Below, one piece after another: positions 44,511 through 53,495 of a stretch of DNA of 64,000 nucleotides (the first letter of the stretch is position 1; every line of letters begins with the position of its first letter). The DNA is from Mycobacterium sp. SM1 (GTDB lineage: Bacteria > Actinomycetota > Actinomycetes > Mycobacteriales > Mycobacteriaceae), in contig NZ_JAFLNH010000004.1 of NCBI RefSeq assembly GCF_018361265.1, positions 496,001 to 560,000 of the forward strand. The letters run 5' to 3'. Below the pieces are notes generated by a model, which worked only from the letters and a program-made list of their open reading frames with translations, made no database searches and was not told the origin of the DNA. The position numbers and the translations under genes are program-made.

Positions 44511-45611
44511 TTAAAACACCAAGACGGGTTTGATCGTACGACCTTGTGCAGCGTCTTCGACCGCAGAATTGATGTCTGCGATGGGATAGGTTTGGATGAT
44601 CCGATCAAATGGAAAACGCCCGGCCAAATACAGCTCCACCAGACGCGGAATGAAAATGCTTGGAATGCTGTCCCCCTCGACAATCCCCTTGACTGTGCGG
44701 CCTAGCAGCAGATGCAACAGATCCAATGACACTTCCTGCCCGACAGCTCCCGCCCCCACAAGGCATGCGGTGCCGCCTACGTTGAGTGCATCCACCGCAG
44801 AGCGCAGGGTCGCGGGGAGACCAACGGCGTCTACCGAGAAATCCGCGCCGCCGCCCGTGATGTCGTGGATCTGCTCGATGACATCGGAAGCCGATGCGCC
44901 AATCCCGTGGCTTGCACCAAGCTCGGTTGCTCGACCGAGGCGAGCGGTGTTCAAGTCCACCACAATGATCGGATCACAGGCAGCGACCGCCGCTGCCATG
45001 ACTGCGGCAAGTCCCACACCCCCGGCGCCGAAGATCACGATGCTGCTGCCGACGGGGGGGTTAAGGACATTTAAAACCGCTCCAGCACCGGTTTGCAGCC
45101 CACAGCCCAGTGGTCCCAAAAGCTCCAGTGGCGCTTCGCGCGGAACTTTGGCAACGCTGCGTTCCGCGGCAAGCAGGTAGCTACCGAAAGATGACTGGCC
45201 AAAAAAGTGTGCGTTCAGCTCTGCCCCTTCGGCGTCGCGATACGCGGTGGAGCCGTCCGCTCGCCGCCCGCCGAAATTCAGCGGAATAAACGACTCGCAG
45301 TGCATCGGGTGGCCCGCCAGACAATTGCGGCATCGACCACACGACATGGGAGCGAGCACCACATGGTCGCCCGGGGCAATCGATTGCACCTTCGAGCCGA
45401 CCGCTTCCACAATCCCCGATCCTTCGTGTCCCAAAATGACCGGCGGCTGCGGCGGAAGAATCTGGTCACGCACGATTAGGTCCGTGTGACAAATTCCGGT
45501 CGCGACAGTGCGGACAAGGACTTCATCATCACGCGGATCATCGATCGACACATCTTCGATGTGAAATTGACCCGACTTTTCCCGTAGGACAGCTGCTGTG
45601 GTCGCGACCAT
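44511..45611 (-). CDS. Zinc-dependent aryl/benzyl-alcohol dehydrogenase
   Basis: 366-residue medium-chain dehydrogenase. Catalytic zinc ligands C41 (GICHTD) and H62-E63 (GHEGSG); structural zinc C91, C94, C97, C105; NAD loop FGAGGVGL near 196. Length and features match aryl-alcohol dehydrogenases such as XylB. Together with the aldehyde dehydrogenase next to it (38-bp gap) it would take an aryl-methanol to a carboxylic acid, so side-chain oxidation products from a T4MO-like enzyme could be processed. Confidence 0.85.
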   Translation of the reverse strand: MVATTAAVLREKSGQFHIEDVSIDDPRDDEVLVRTVATGICHTDLIVRDQILPPQPPVILGHEGSGIVEAVGSKVQSIAPGDHVVLAPMSCGRCRNCLAGHPMHCESFIPLNFGGRRADGSTAYRDAEGAELNAHFFGQSSFGSYLLAAERSVAKVPREAPLELLGPLGCGLQTGAGAVLNVLNPPVGSSIVIFGAGGVGLAAVMAAAVAACDPIIVVDLNTARLGRATELGASHGIGASASDVIEQIHDITGGGADFSVDAVGLPATLRSAVDALNVGGTACLVGAGAVGQEVSLDLLHLLLGRTVKGIVEGDSIPSIFIPRLVELYLAGRFPFDRIIQTYPIADINSAVEDAAQGRTIKPVLVF

Positions 45612-45649
45612 CTTGGAATCTTTACCTCAGTTTCGTACGTGGCGAAGGT

Positions 45650-47110
45650 CTAAGACTGGCTGGAGAGGTATACAGACTTGGTGTACTCGTAGGCTGTAAG
45701 CCCTTCTGGGCCGAGTTCCCGGCCTATGCCACTTCCTTTGACGCCACCGAACGGCGCAGCCGGATCGGGCAGATATGCGTTGACCCCGACGGTACCGGTT
45801 TGAAGACGACGCGCCACTTCGGTCGCGCGATCGGCATCACTGCTCCAGACCGTGCCGCCTAATCCGTAGGTGGAGTCGTTGGCCAGCCGGATCGCGTCGT
45901 CGACGTCTCGGTAAGGGATCAGCGACAGTACTGGTCCGAAAATCTCTTCCTGCGCGATGGTGAAATTGTTGTCCACATCCGAAAACACCGTAGGTTCGAC
46001 GAACCATCCTCTGTCCCGATCCGAGGGTCGTCCGCCGCCGGTGGTTAACTTGGCTCCCTCACTGAGTCCCTTGGCGATATACCCTTCCACGCGATCCCGC
46101 TGTTTCTGACTCACCATGGGACCGATCATGGTGTCGGGAGCTAGTGGGTCACCCACCTTCAGCGACCTGGCGAACTCGGTGAACAGCTCGACTATCTCCC
46201 CGTAACGGCTTTGGGGAGCCAACACGCGCGTACACAGATAACAGGTTTGCCCGTTGTTCATTAGCGTGGCACCAAACAGCTGCTGTCCGATCTCGGCCAA
46301 ATTCAAATCAGCGTCGTCAAGAACTATCGCCGCCGACTTACCGCCCAGTTCCAAGGTCACCGGACGCAGCAGTCGCCCACACGTTTCAGCGATCTGACGT
46401 CCGGTATAAGTCGAGCCGGTGAAGGCAACCTTGTCGATCGACGGATGACTGACTAAATAAGCACCTGTTTCCCGGCCACCCGGTACAATATTAATGACGC
46501 CCGCCGGAAGCTCTGCTTCGCTGACGGCCTCCGCCAATAGATAACTATCGAGCACGGTTTCCGGCGACGGTTTGATCACAAGGGTGCAACCCGCAGCCAA
46601 TGCGGGTGCGTACTTGAATGCCGCAAGGGTCTGCGGATAGTTCCACGGCACGATCGCCCCCACCACACCAACCGGTTCGTGGCGCACCATGACTGTCCCG
46701 CCCAGCAGCCCGGCGCGCTGCTCCTCAGGAGTCCGATCACGCACCATCGACGCGTAGTAACGCAACAGCACGGGGGGAAAAACCGCTTCGACCTGTTGAG
46801 ACACCGCGACGGGCATGCCATTTTGGGAGCTGACCAAACTCGCCATCTCCGCAGCCCGGGCTTCCAGTGCGGCGGCAAGGCGCTCCATAGCCTCGGCACG
46901 CTGGGCTGGGCTCCAGCACGACCAACCCGCGGGGTCGTCATACGCTTGGCGGGCCGCCGCCACCGCGGCATCAACATCGGCGTGATCGGCTTCCGGCACG
47001 CTACCGAGCACCTCCTCGGTGCTGGGCGAGATAACGGTAATCGTGTCGGATCCCGCCGAACCAACCCACTCACCACCGATGAACAGCGCTGCATGCACGG
47101 TCGGACCCAT
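45650..47110 (-). CDS. Aldehyde dehydrogenase (benzaldehyde/aryl type candidate)
   Basis: 486-residue NAD-dependent aldehyde dehydrogenase. Motifs: PWNYPQ (Asn), KPSPE, LELGGKSA (Glu) and the nucleophile in NNGQTCYLCTR. ATG 47110 follows AAAGGGCGG; the longer frame to 47158 adds 16 residues with no support. It probably completes oxidation of the aldehyde from the adjacent dehydrogenase. A long palindrome (47181-47206) lies 71 bp upstream. Confidence 0.85.
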   Translation of the reverse strand: MGPTVHAALFIGGEWVGSAGSDTITVISPSTEEVLGSVPEADHADVDAAVAAARQAYDDPAGWSCWSPAQRAEAMERLAAALEARAAEMASLVSSQNGMPVAVSQQVEAVFPPVLLRYYASMVRDRTPEEQRAGLLGGTVMVRHEPVGVVGAIVPWNYPQTLAAFKYAPALAAGCTLVIKPSPETVLDSYLLAEAVSEAELPAGVINIVPGGRETGAYLVSHPSIDKVAFTGSTYTGRQIAETCGRLLRPVTLELGGKSAAIVLDDADLNLAEIGQQLFGATLMNNGQTCYLCTRVLAPQSRYGEIVELFTEFARSLKVGDPLAPDTMIGPMVSQKQRDRVEGYIAKGLSEGAKLTTGGGRPSDRDRGWFVEPTVFSDVDNNFTIAQEEIFGPVLSLIPYRDVDDAIRLANDSTYGLGGTVWSSDADRATEVARRLQTGTVGVNAYLPDPAAPFGGVKGSGIGRELGPEGLTAYEYTKSVYLSSQS

Positions 47111-47180
47111 CGAAACCGCCCTTTCAATCCTCGATCGATGACGGTGGCCACATCTCACTAGCCACTGTGATCCCTGCTAC

Positions 47181-47206
47181 ACTTTCTGACCGTAACGTTA
47201 GAAAGT
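47181..47206. promoter_or_regulatory. 26-bp palindrome upstream of aldehyde dehydrogenase
   Basis: ACTTTCT and AGAAAGT are perfect 7-bp outer arms with partly symmetric centre (GACCGTAACGTT). TetR-like operator geometry. The local TetR gene is not adjacent; the regulator is not known. Confidence 0.5.
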
Positions 47207-47486
47207 TGGCCGCCCGATGTCAAGCTGCCGACGTGCCTCGTACGGAAATGGTGGTGATCGACCATGGCTGGTGAGCATCGACGTCAATGACCTGCCGGGT
47301 GGTCGACCGCCTGAGGGGTTTGGTCTTGGCCAACTCCACGTCCGGGTTTTACTACAGCGGCTTTGAGATGTCTGTTCCCAGGCTGGGTTTTGGGGATTTG
47401 ATTGGACCCCGCTGGCGGGCTGGTCGGCTCCGGCGACAAGCCGGCCCGGAGGACAAGTTCGACGGTTGGCGGGGAACACGCTCTTA

Positions 47487-48588
47487 GAGCCTGTTCGTAA
47501 ACGGTTACGCTGCCCGCTCGATGGGCGTGGGCGGGCCGGTGCGGGGGCGTCCCCATCTGGTATCCGGTGGTGCCCCTGAGGTCGCTTGTTGGAGTTTTCT
47601 GGTCATGATCGTGACGTTGACCCAGAGCACCATGGCTTCGTGATGGTCGGGGCGGCGTTCGTAGTCGCGGACCAGGCGGCGATGACGCAGCATCCAGCCG
47701 AAGGTGCGTTCGACGACCCAGCGGCGCGGCAGCACCGTGAAGCCGACCATGTCGTCGCTGCGCTTGACGATTTGGACGGTAAGTGCCAGAACGGATTTCG
47801 CCCAGTCGACCAAACGCCCGGCATAGCCGCCGTCGGCCCATACCAGCGAGATCGTGGCGAAGCGTTCCCGCACCACGCCCAGCACCCGAAACGCGGCGTC
47901 GCGGTCCTGCATCGAGGCCGAGGTGACGACCACGACCAGCAGCAGGCCCAGCGAGTCCACCACGATGTGGCGCTTGCGGCCGTTGATCTTCTTGCCGGCG
48001 TCGTAGCCGCGGGTGGCGGCGCCCACGGTGTCGGCGGCCTTGACTGACTGTGAGTCGATCACTCCGGCCGTGGGCAGCGCGGCCCGGCCCCACGTCACAC
48101 GCAGCCGGGCGCACAACCCGTCGACCAGCCGCTGCGGCATCCCCCGCTGGCTCCAGCGTTCAAAGAACGCATACACCGCCCGCCACGGCGGGAAATCGGC
48201 TGGCAGAGCCCGCCATTCGATACCGTAGCGGGTGAGGTAACCGATCGCATCCAGCACCGCCCGCAGATCATGGACCATCGCCCGCCCGCCTGGGCCGCGG
48301 CGCAACTCGGCCATCACGGCCTCGACCTCCGGGCGCAAAAGCGTCCACTGCTCATCGGTCAGATCAGATGGATACTGCGGTTTTCGGTAACGACAAAGGC
48401 AACCCGCCGCGGCGCAACTGGTCTTCGGGAACTCGACAGGGTAGACAGGCATTCACGGGGCTCCGGCAGCAAGGGATATGGTGTCCATCTGCTACCGCGA
48501 GCCCCGTCTTGTGCCGTTGAACGACACCCAATCGTTATCACACTGTTACCATTAGTCACTACAGCAACACAAGTTTACGAACAGGCTC
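47487..48588 (-). mobile_element. IS5-family insertion sequence with 3-bp target duplication
   Basis: Perfect 16-bp terminal inverted repeats, GAGCCTGTTCGTAAAC at 47487-47502 and its complement at 48573-48588, flanked by TTA on both sides (47484-47486 and 48589-48591). Total 1102 bp. The transposase is uninterrupted, so the element is probably recent and possibly active. Confidence 0.9.
47505..48452 (-). CDS. IS5-family transposase
   Basis: 315-residue DDE transposase. N-terminal DUF4096-like region (YPSDLTDEQWTLLRPEVEAVM), catalytic Asp in GVIDSQSVKAADT, Asp in LVWADGGYAG and Glu in RRWVVERTFGWM. The 7-residue N-terminus starting MPVYPVEFPK is chosen at 48452, close to the right-hand inverted repeat. 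A shorter start at the following Met-poor region is less likely. Full-length for the IS427/IS1031-type group. Confidence 0.9.
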   Translation of the reverse strand: MPVYPVEFPKTSCAAAGCLCRYRKPQYPSDLTDEQWTLLRPEVEAVMAELRRGPGGRAMVHDLRAVLDAIGYLTRYGIEWRALPADFPPWRAVYAFFERWSQRGMPQRLVDGLCARLRVTWGRAALPTAGVIDSQSVKAADTVGAATRGYDAGKKINGRKRHIVVDSLGLLLVVVVTSASMQDRDAAFRVLGVVRERFATISLVWADGGYAGRLVDWAKSVLALTVQIVKRSDDMVGFTVLPRRWVVERTFGWMLRHRRLVRDYERRPDHHEAMVLWVNVTIMTRKLQQATSGAPPDTRWGRPRTGPPTPIERAA

Positions 48589-48591
48589 TTA

Positions 48592-49207
48592 TCCCCTCCG
48601 GCCACGGCATGACCACCTCGGGTTGCAGCCCCGATGGGCGAATTCTCACCAACCTCAAAATTTCACGGTGGTCGGGCTTTCGCCCTGCGGGCTGCAGCCA
48701 CTCGACCAGGATCTTCCATCCCGGCCGCGCAGACCAACGTGCTCACCTTGCTAGTCATCTCGGGGAGTCTCCCTATCCCCGCCCTCAGGTCACTAATTAT
48801 CAGGGGGCGGGCACCTCAACCCAGGTTGGCAGAGAGGGGCAAGACCTCGGGCCGTGACAATTCCTCAGACAAACCGCTGGTCAGACCGGTCGCATCAGCT
48901 AGCTAGCATGTGCGGGATCACATTGCCGGTGTGCCCAACCACATCGTCGCCGGCGATCTCAACTCGAAGATTCTTCGACCAATCGGTGGTAGCCTGCTTC
49001 TGATAGATGCACTCCCATCTTGGATATCTGGACTTTGAACAGTCCGATTATCCTTGTGGCAGTGCGTCTTTCGCGTTCACGACACTCGCAAACACCCAAT
49101 TCATGAAGTTTCGAGGTAAGTGTTGGCTAACCTTCGGGTCAGCCTGAATATGGTTGGCCGTGTCGAATAGTGCGATGCAGCCGTGTTAACCCAGCCAGGA
49201 GTATCAC
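48592..49207. other. Gene-free stretch downstream of the IS5 element
   Basis: About 615 bases. The first 260 are GC-rich and include a CCCGCCCT...AGGGGGCGGG imperfect hairpin at about 48780-48813; the remainder is lower-GC and carries the promoter of the CoA-transferase. A GGACT-N6-AGTCC palindrome is at 49030-49045. No gene, RNA or repeat could be assigned. IS5 insertion may have split a single older non-coding or decayed segment, whose left part is 47207-47486. Confidence 0.4.
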
Positions 49208-50566
49208 GTGAGCAAAGTCCATCCCGATGCCGAGTCTGCGCTACGGGGCTTGCTGCACGACGGGATGACCATCGCCGCCGGTGGGTTTGGTTTGTGCGGC
49301 ATCCCCGAGAACCTGATCCAAGCGTTGGTGGAGAGCGGCGTCAAGGGTCTCACGATCGTGGGAAACAACGCCGGAGTAGACAATTTCGGTATGGGTCTGC
49401 TGCTCAAGGAGCGGCAGGTGAAAAAGGTGATCGCCTCCTACGTCGGCGAGAACAAGGAGTTTGAACGTCAGGTGCTTTCCGGCGAGCTGGATCTGACCTT
49501 GGTGCCCCAGGGCACGTTGGCGGAAAAGTTACGCGCCGGCGGTGCCGGTATTCCCGCCTTCTACACTCACACCGGCTTCGGCACGCTGCTTGCTGAAGGC
49601 AAAGATACCCGGGTCTTCGACGGCACCGAATACCTTCTCGAAGAAAGCATTCGGGCCGATGTCGCGTTGGTCAAAGCGTGGAGGGGCGATCACGCCGGCA
49701 ACCTCGTCTATCATGAGACGGCCCGTAATTTCAACCCCATGGTCGCCACCTGCGCTGCGGTGACGGTCGCCGAGGTCGAAGAGCTCGTCGGGGTCGGCGA
49801 ACTCGACCCCGACCAGATTCACACCCCCGGTATCTACGTGGATCGCATTATCGCCGGGTGCAACTACGAAAAACGCATCGAGTACCGCACCGTCGCTGGC
49901 GCCGGGAGCACCAGCGAGAGCCCGATTCGCCAGTGGATGGCTCAGCGAGCCGCCGCCGAATTACGCGACGGCTACTACGTGAATTTGGGCATCGGTATTC
50001 CGACGCTGGTAGCCAACTACATTCCCGACGGCATCAACGTGACCTTGCACTCGGAGAACGGGTTGCTTGGCATCGGTGGTTACCCGAGCGAGGAGACGAT
50101 CGACCCCGACCTGATCAACGCCGGCAAGCAGACCATCACCGCCATCCCGGGTGCAAGCTTTTTCAGCAGTGCCGAATCCTTTGCGATGGTCCGGGGCGGC
50201 CACATCGACCTTTCGATCCTGGGCGGTCTGCAGGTGGCGGCGAATGGTGATCTGGCTAACTGGATGGTGCCAGGCAAGATGATCAAGGGCCCTGGCGGGG
50301 CGATGGATCTGGTGGCGGGCGTCAAACGGGTGATCGTCGTGATGGAACACATCGCCAAAGACGGCAGCCCGAAAATCCTCGATTGCTGTACCCTGCCCAT
50401 CACTGGCAAATCCGTTGTGAACATGATCATTACGGATCTCTGTGTGTTCGACGTTCAGCCTGAACGAGGGCTCACGCTCATTGAGTTGCGTCCTGGGGTG
50501 ACCCTCGACGAGGTGCGAGCCAAAACTGGCTGCGATTTCAGCGTCGCGGTAAGCCGGCCCGCTTGA
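49208..50566 (+). CDS. Fused 3-oxoacid (succinyl-CoA:3-ketoacid) CoA-transferase A+B
   Basis: 452-residue single chain. The first ~225 residues match the A subunit ([19 protein letters not shown]...[19 protein letters not shown]) and residues ~240-452 the B subunit, with the catalytic Glu in SENGLLG. The two halves are separated by a linker ([15 protein letters not shown]). It transfers CoA between succinyl-CoA and acetoacetate or 3-oxoadipate. GTG start behind AGGAG. Most bacteria encode two separate genes, so the fusion resembles the eukaryotic SCOT arrangement. Role with the aromatic genes is inferred. Confidence 0.9.
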   Translation: MSKVHPDAESALRGLLHDGMTIAAGGFGLCGIPENLIQALVESGVKGLTIVGNNAGVDNFGMGLLLKERQVKKVIASYVGENKEFERQVLSGELDLTLVPQGTLAEKLRAGGAGIPAFYTHTGFGTLLAEGKDTRVFDGTEYLLEESIRADVALVKAWRGDHAGNLVYHETARNFNPMVATCAAVTVAEVEELVGVGELDPDQIHTPGIYVDRIIAGCNYEKRIEYRTVAGAGSTSESPIRQWMAQRAAAELRDGYYVNLGIGIPTLVANYIPDGINVTLHSENGLLGIGGYPSEETIDPDLINAGKQTITAIPGASFFSSAESFAMVRGGHIDLSILGGLQVAANGDLANWMVPGKMIKGPGGAMDLVAGVKRVIVVMEHIAKDGSPKILDCCTLPITGKSVVNMIITDLCVFDVQPERGLTLIELRPGVTLDEVRAKTGCDFSVAVSRPA

Positions 50567-50957
50567 GAATCACGCTATGGCAGTGACGGCGGCTACCTCG
50601 AGCATGACCACCCGGGGCGCCGGTGTTCTCGCGTGTACGAGACCGGAGAGTGCTGTGACACGTTGTTTGGCCGGGCTGGGGGCGGCAATTGGCCGCTGCA
50701 CCGCGTTCGAGGACGGCATGCGGTTACATGGCCGCCGGGCAGCGCGCTCTTTGCAGAACGGTCACGATGCCAGGGGTCGGGGCGCACTGTAATTACGTTC
50801 TCTGATCGTGTTCTCTGATACGGAACACTTGGCCATCGACCAGCAGGTTCGGGCCAGTATTACGGGAGTATCACAGGCAATCGGCGCACAGATCTGATGG
50901 CGCACAGATCTGTGTGATTGGGGCCGGATTCGGGCCAGGGGAGAAGGGCGACTACAG

Positions 50958-51395
50958 ATGGTCGGCGAACGGCCGGTGATCGGTGGATCGGTGGTCGTAA
51001 ATGGTAGCCGGACCGATCGCCGCTGGCGGCCGGCCATGCCCGACCTCGCCGAGCGCCACCGAGAGATCCCCGTCGCCTTGGTTCGCTTCGGCGTCACCGA
51101 GCGGCGCGCCGGTGTCACTCGCGGTGTCGACTCGATGGTGACAGTCGAAGGGGGCACCGCCGAACGTCCCCACCTGACGTCGATCGTTCGCTGCCGAGAC
51201 GAGCGGGTAATTCCGTCGGCTACGTCACTGGGCGTGCTCCACCTCAGCGCCGACGCTCCGCCGAGTGTCCGTGGACGTTACGCGCATGGCGGGCATCGGA
51301 CACAGATCGAGCACAGCACCGAATTCAACCGGGCAGTCGCCGAGTTTCCGGCGGCCCAAGGACAAGGGGCGGCTCGTGGCGAAGTGCGTGATTAG
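50958..51395 (+). CDS. Possible hypothetical protein (low confidence)
   Basis: 145 codons of Arg/Ala-rich sequence with no recognised domain or ribosome site (MVGERPVIGGSVVVNG..., RFGVTERRAGVTRGVDS). Codon use is not clearly coding, and the frame lies in a stretch without neighbours on the same strand. It may be a decayed gene or a chance frame. Confidence 0.2.
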   Translation: MVGERPVIGGSVVVNGSRTDRRWRPAMPDLAERHREIPVALVRFGVTERRAGVTRGVDSMVTVEGGTAERPHLTSIVRCRDERVIPSATSLGVLHLSADAPPSVRGRYAHGGHRTQIEHSTEFNRAVAEFPAAQGQGAARGEVRD

Positions 51396-51413
51396 CATCA
51401 GCTAGCCGATTTC

Positions 51414-51461
51414 GGCGACACCGACAATGGCGACACCGACAATGTGGGAAATGTGGGAAAG
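51414..51461 (+). repeat. Tandem direct repeats before the E1-alpha start
   Basis: Two copies of GGCGACACCGACAAT and two of GTGGGAAA lie in the 60 bp preceding the ATG at 51473. They could form a regulator site or represent slippage. Confidence 0.5.
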
Positions 51462-51472
51462 GCGCAAGAACG

Positions 51473-52495
51473 ATGACTGTCACCGGCAAGACCACCAAGG
51501 CGGGCACCGGCGACCGCCGCCGGGCGGCGCCACCGGCGCCCGACCGCGAACTGTACCTGCGGATGTTCCGCACGATGGTGCTGCAGCGAGCGGTCGAGGA
51601 CCGGATGGTCAGCATGTACCGGCAAGGTGAGCTGCTTGGCTCGCTCTACACCGGGCACTGGCACGAGGCGATCGCGGTGGGCACCACCGCGGCGTTGCGG
51701 CCCAGCGACTTCCTCGCTCCGCTGCACCGGGATCTCGGGGCGCACCTGTGGCGCGGCGTCGACCCGCGCGAGGTGATGGCCAGTTTCATGGGCAAGGCCA
51801 CCTCACCGACCGGTGGCCGGGACGGCACCCTGCACTACGGCCGGCTCGACTTGAGCATCTACAACCCGCCCAGCCATATTCCCGATAACTATCCGGTGGC
51901 CACCGGCGCGGCGTTCGCGTTCAAATACCGCGGCAGCGACGGGGTGGCGCTGGCGTACTGCGGCGACGGGTCCACGGGACGCGGGGATTTCCACGAGGCG
52001 CTCAACATCGCCGCGGTGCTCGAGCTGCCGTGTATCTTCATCGTGGAGAACAACCAGTACTCCTACTCCACGCCGCTGCGGCTGACATCGAAATCGAAGG
52101 ATCTGGCCACCAAGGCGATCGCCTATGGCATGCCCGGCGAGCGTGTCGACGGCATCGACGTGATCGCGGTGTACGAGGCAACCGTGCGCGCGGTCGCACG
52201 CGCCCGAGCCGGTGAGGGCCCGTCGCTGATCGAGGCGGTCACCATGCGCATGCACGGGCACGCCGAGCACGATCCCGCCGACTACGTACCCCGCGAGATG
52301 CTCGCCGAGTGGGCGAAACGGGATCCGATCGAGGAGTTCGCCGCGACGTTGCGGGAGTTGAAATTCGCCACCGACGACGACATCACCACCATCAAGCACG
52401 AAGCACGGCAGGCGGCGATCGACGCCCGGGCGAAGGCGATCGCGGACCCGATGCCGGAGCCGATCGGTTTGGAGGAGCGGGTCTATGCCGACTAA
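51473..52495 (+). CDS. 2-oxoacid (pyruvate/acetoin) dehydrogenase E1 alpha
   Basis: 340-residue thiamine-diphosphate enzyme subunit. TPP/Mg motif GDGSTGRGDF...VENNQYSYST and HMGHEAxxVG-type start (TGHWHEAIAVG) are present; MRMHGHAEHDPADYVP is typical. It oxidatively decarboxylates a 2-oxoacid (or acetoin) with E1 beta. It overlaps the beta gene by 11 bp. Substrate could be pyruvate from the aldolase, but acetoin dehydrogenase complexes have the same layout. Confidence 0.85.
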   Translation: MTVTGKTTKAGTGDRRRAAPPAPDRELYLRMFRTMVLQRAVEDRMVSMYRQGELLGSLYTGHWHEAIAVGTTAALRPSDFLAPLHRDLGAHLWRGVDPREVMASFMGKATSPTGGRDGTLHYGRLDLSIYNPPSHIPDNYPVATGAAFAFKYRGSDGVALAYCGDGSTGRGDFHEALNIAAVLELPCIFIVENNQYSYSTPLRLTSKSKDLATKAIAYGMPGERVDGIDVIAVYEATVRAVARARAGEGPSLIEAVTMRMHGHAEHDPADYVPREMLAEWAKRDPIEEFAATLRELKFATDDDITTIKHEARQAAIDARAKAIADPMPEPIGLEERVYAD

Positions 52496-53495
52496 GACCG
52501 CCGCGCCCACCAGCGCGGCAGCAGCAAACGGGGAGGTCAGCTACCTCGAGGCTGTCAGCCGGGCGCTGGCCGCGGAGATGGACGCCGATGAGGACGTCTT
52601 CTTGATCGGCGAGGACGTCGGGCAATTCGGTGGCGCCTTCAAGGTCACCAAAGGCTTTTTGGACAGGTTCGGCGCGCGACGGGTGGTGGACACCCCGATC
52701 GCGGAGTCCGGGTTCACCGGGCTGGCCGCCGGCGCGGCGCTGATGGGGCTGCGTCCCGTCGTCGAGTTCCAGTTCGCCGACTTCATCTCCTGCGCGTTCG
52801 ACCAGATCATCAATGTGGTTGCGCGCCACCACTTCCGCACCGGCGACCCATTGCCGATCACGTTTCGGTGCCCGTTCGGGGCCCGGCTGCGCGCCGGCCC
52901 GACGCATTCGCAAAGCATCGAATCCTACTTCGCCCACGTGCCGGGATTGAAGATCGTCGCGCCGGCGATGGTGAGCGACGCGGCGGGCCTTTTGATCAGT
53001 GCGATCCGGGACAACAACCCGGTGCTGTATCTGGAGAGCAAGTACCTCTACCGGCGAATCAAGGCGCCGCTGTCGCTGGATCCGGTGCCCATCGGCGTGG
53101 CGAAGGTGGTCCGGGAGGGAACGAACGTCACGCTCATCACCTACTCGGTGGGTGTGCATCAGGGACTCGAGGCCGCCGCCGAGCTGGAAAAGGAGGGGAT
53201 CTCCGTTGAGGTCGTCGACATCAGGACCCTGGTGCCGCTCGACGTCGAGACGATCGCCAACTCGGTGCGCAAGACCGCCCGCGCCGTCGTGCTGCACGAG
53301 GCGGCGCGCCGGCTCGGTTACGGTGCCGAGATCGCCGCCGTCATCGCCGAGGAGTGCTTTTGGGCCCTGGATCACCCGGTCGTGCGGATCGCCGGCAAAA
53401 ACACCCCGATCCCCACCAGCCCGCCCCTGGAGGACGACGTCGTCCCGCAAACCGCCGAGGTCATCCAAACGCTGCGCAAGGTGGCGACGACATGA
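52485..53495 (+). CDS. 2-oxoacid dehydrogenase E1 beta
   Basis: 336-residue transketolase-like beta subunit (SYLEAVSRALAAEMDADEDVFLIGEDVG, DTPIAESGFTGLAAGAALMGLRPVVE, PTHSQSIESYFAHVPGLK). It binds TPP together with E1 alpha. Overlaps E1 alpha by 11 bp and E3 by 4 bp (ATGA). Confidence 0.9.
   Translation: MPTKTAAPTSAAAANGEVSYLEAVSRALAAEMDADEDVFLIGEDVGQFGGAFKVTKGFLDRFGARRVVDTPIAESGFTGLAAGAALMGLRPVVEFQFADFISCAFDQIINVVARHHFRTGDPLPITFRCPFGARLRAGPTHSQSIESYFAHVPGLKIVAPAMVSDAAGLLISAIRDNNPVLYLESKYLYRRIKAPLSLDPVPIGVAKVVREGTNVTLITYSVGVHQGLEAAAELEKEGISVEVVDIRTLVPLDVETIANSVRKTARAVVLHEAARRLGYGAEIAAVIAEECFWALDHPVVRIAGKNTPIPTSPPLEDDVVPQTAEVIQTLRKVATT

Larger units (their letters stand above)
50567..51472. 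other. Gene-poor stretch before the E1-alpha gene
   Basis: About 900 bases with no confident gene. A plus-strand open frame (50958-51395) is listed separately with low confidence. Near the end a 15-bp direct repeat (GGCGACACCGACAAT at 51414-51428 and 51429-51443) is followed by GTGGGAAA repeated (51444-51461) immediately before the next start. Confidence 0.4.

Noticed and set aside
50577-50960. Short frames after the CoA-transferase
   Set aside because: Low-complexity, no ribosome site, mutually overlapping on both strands.
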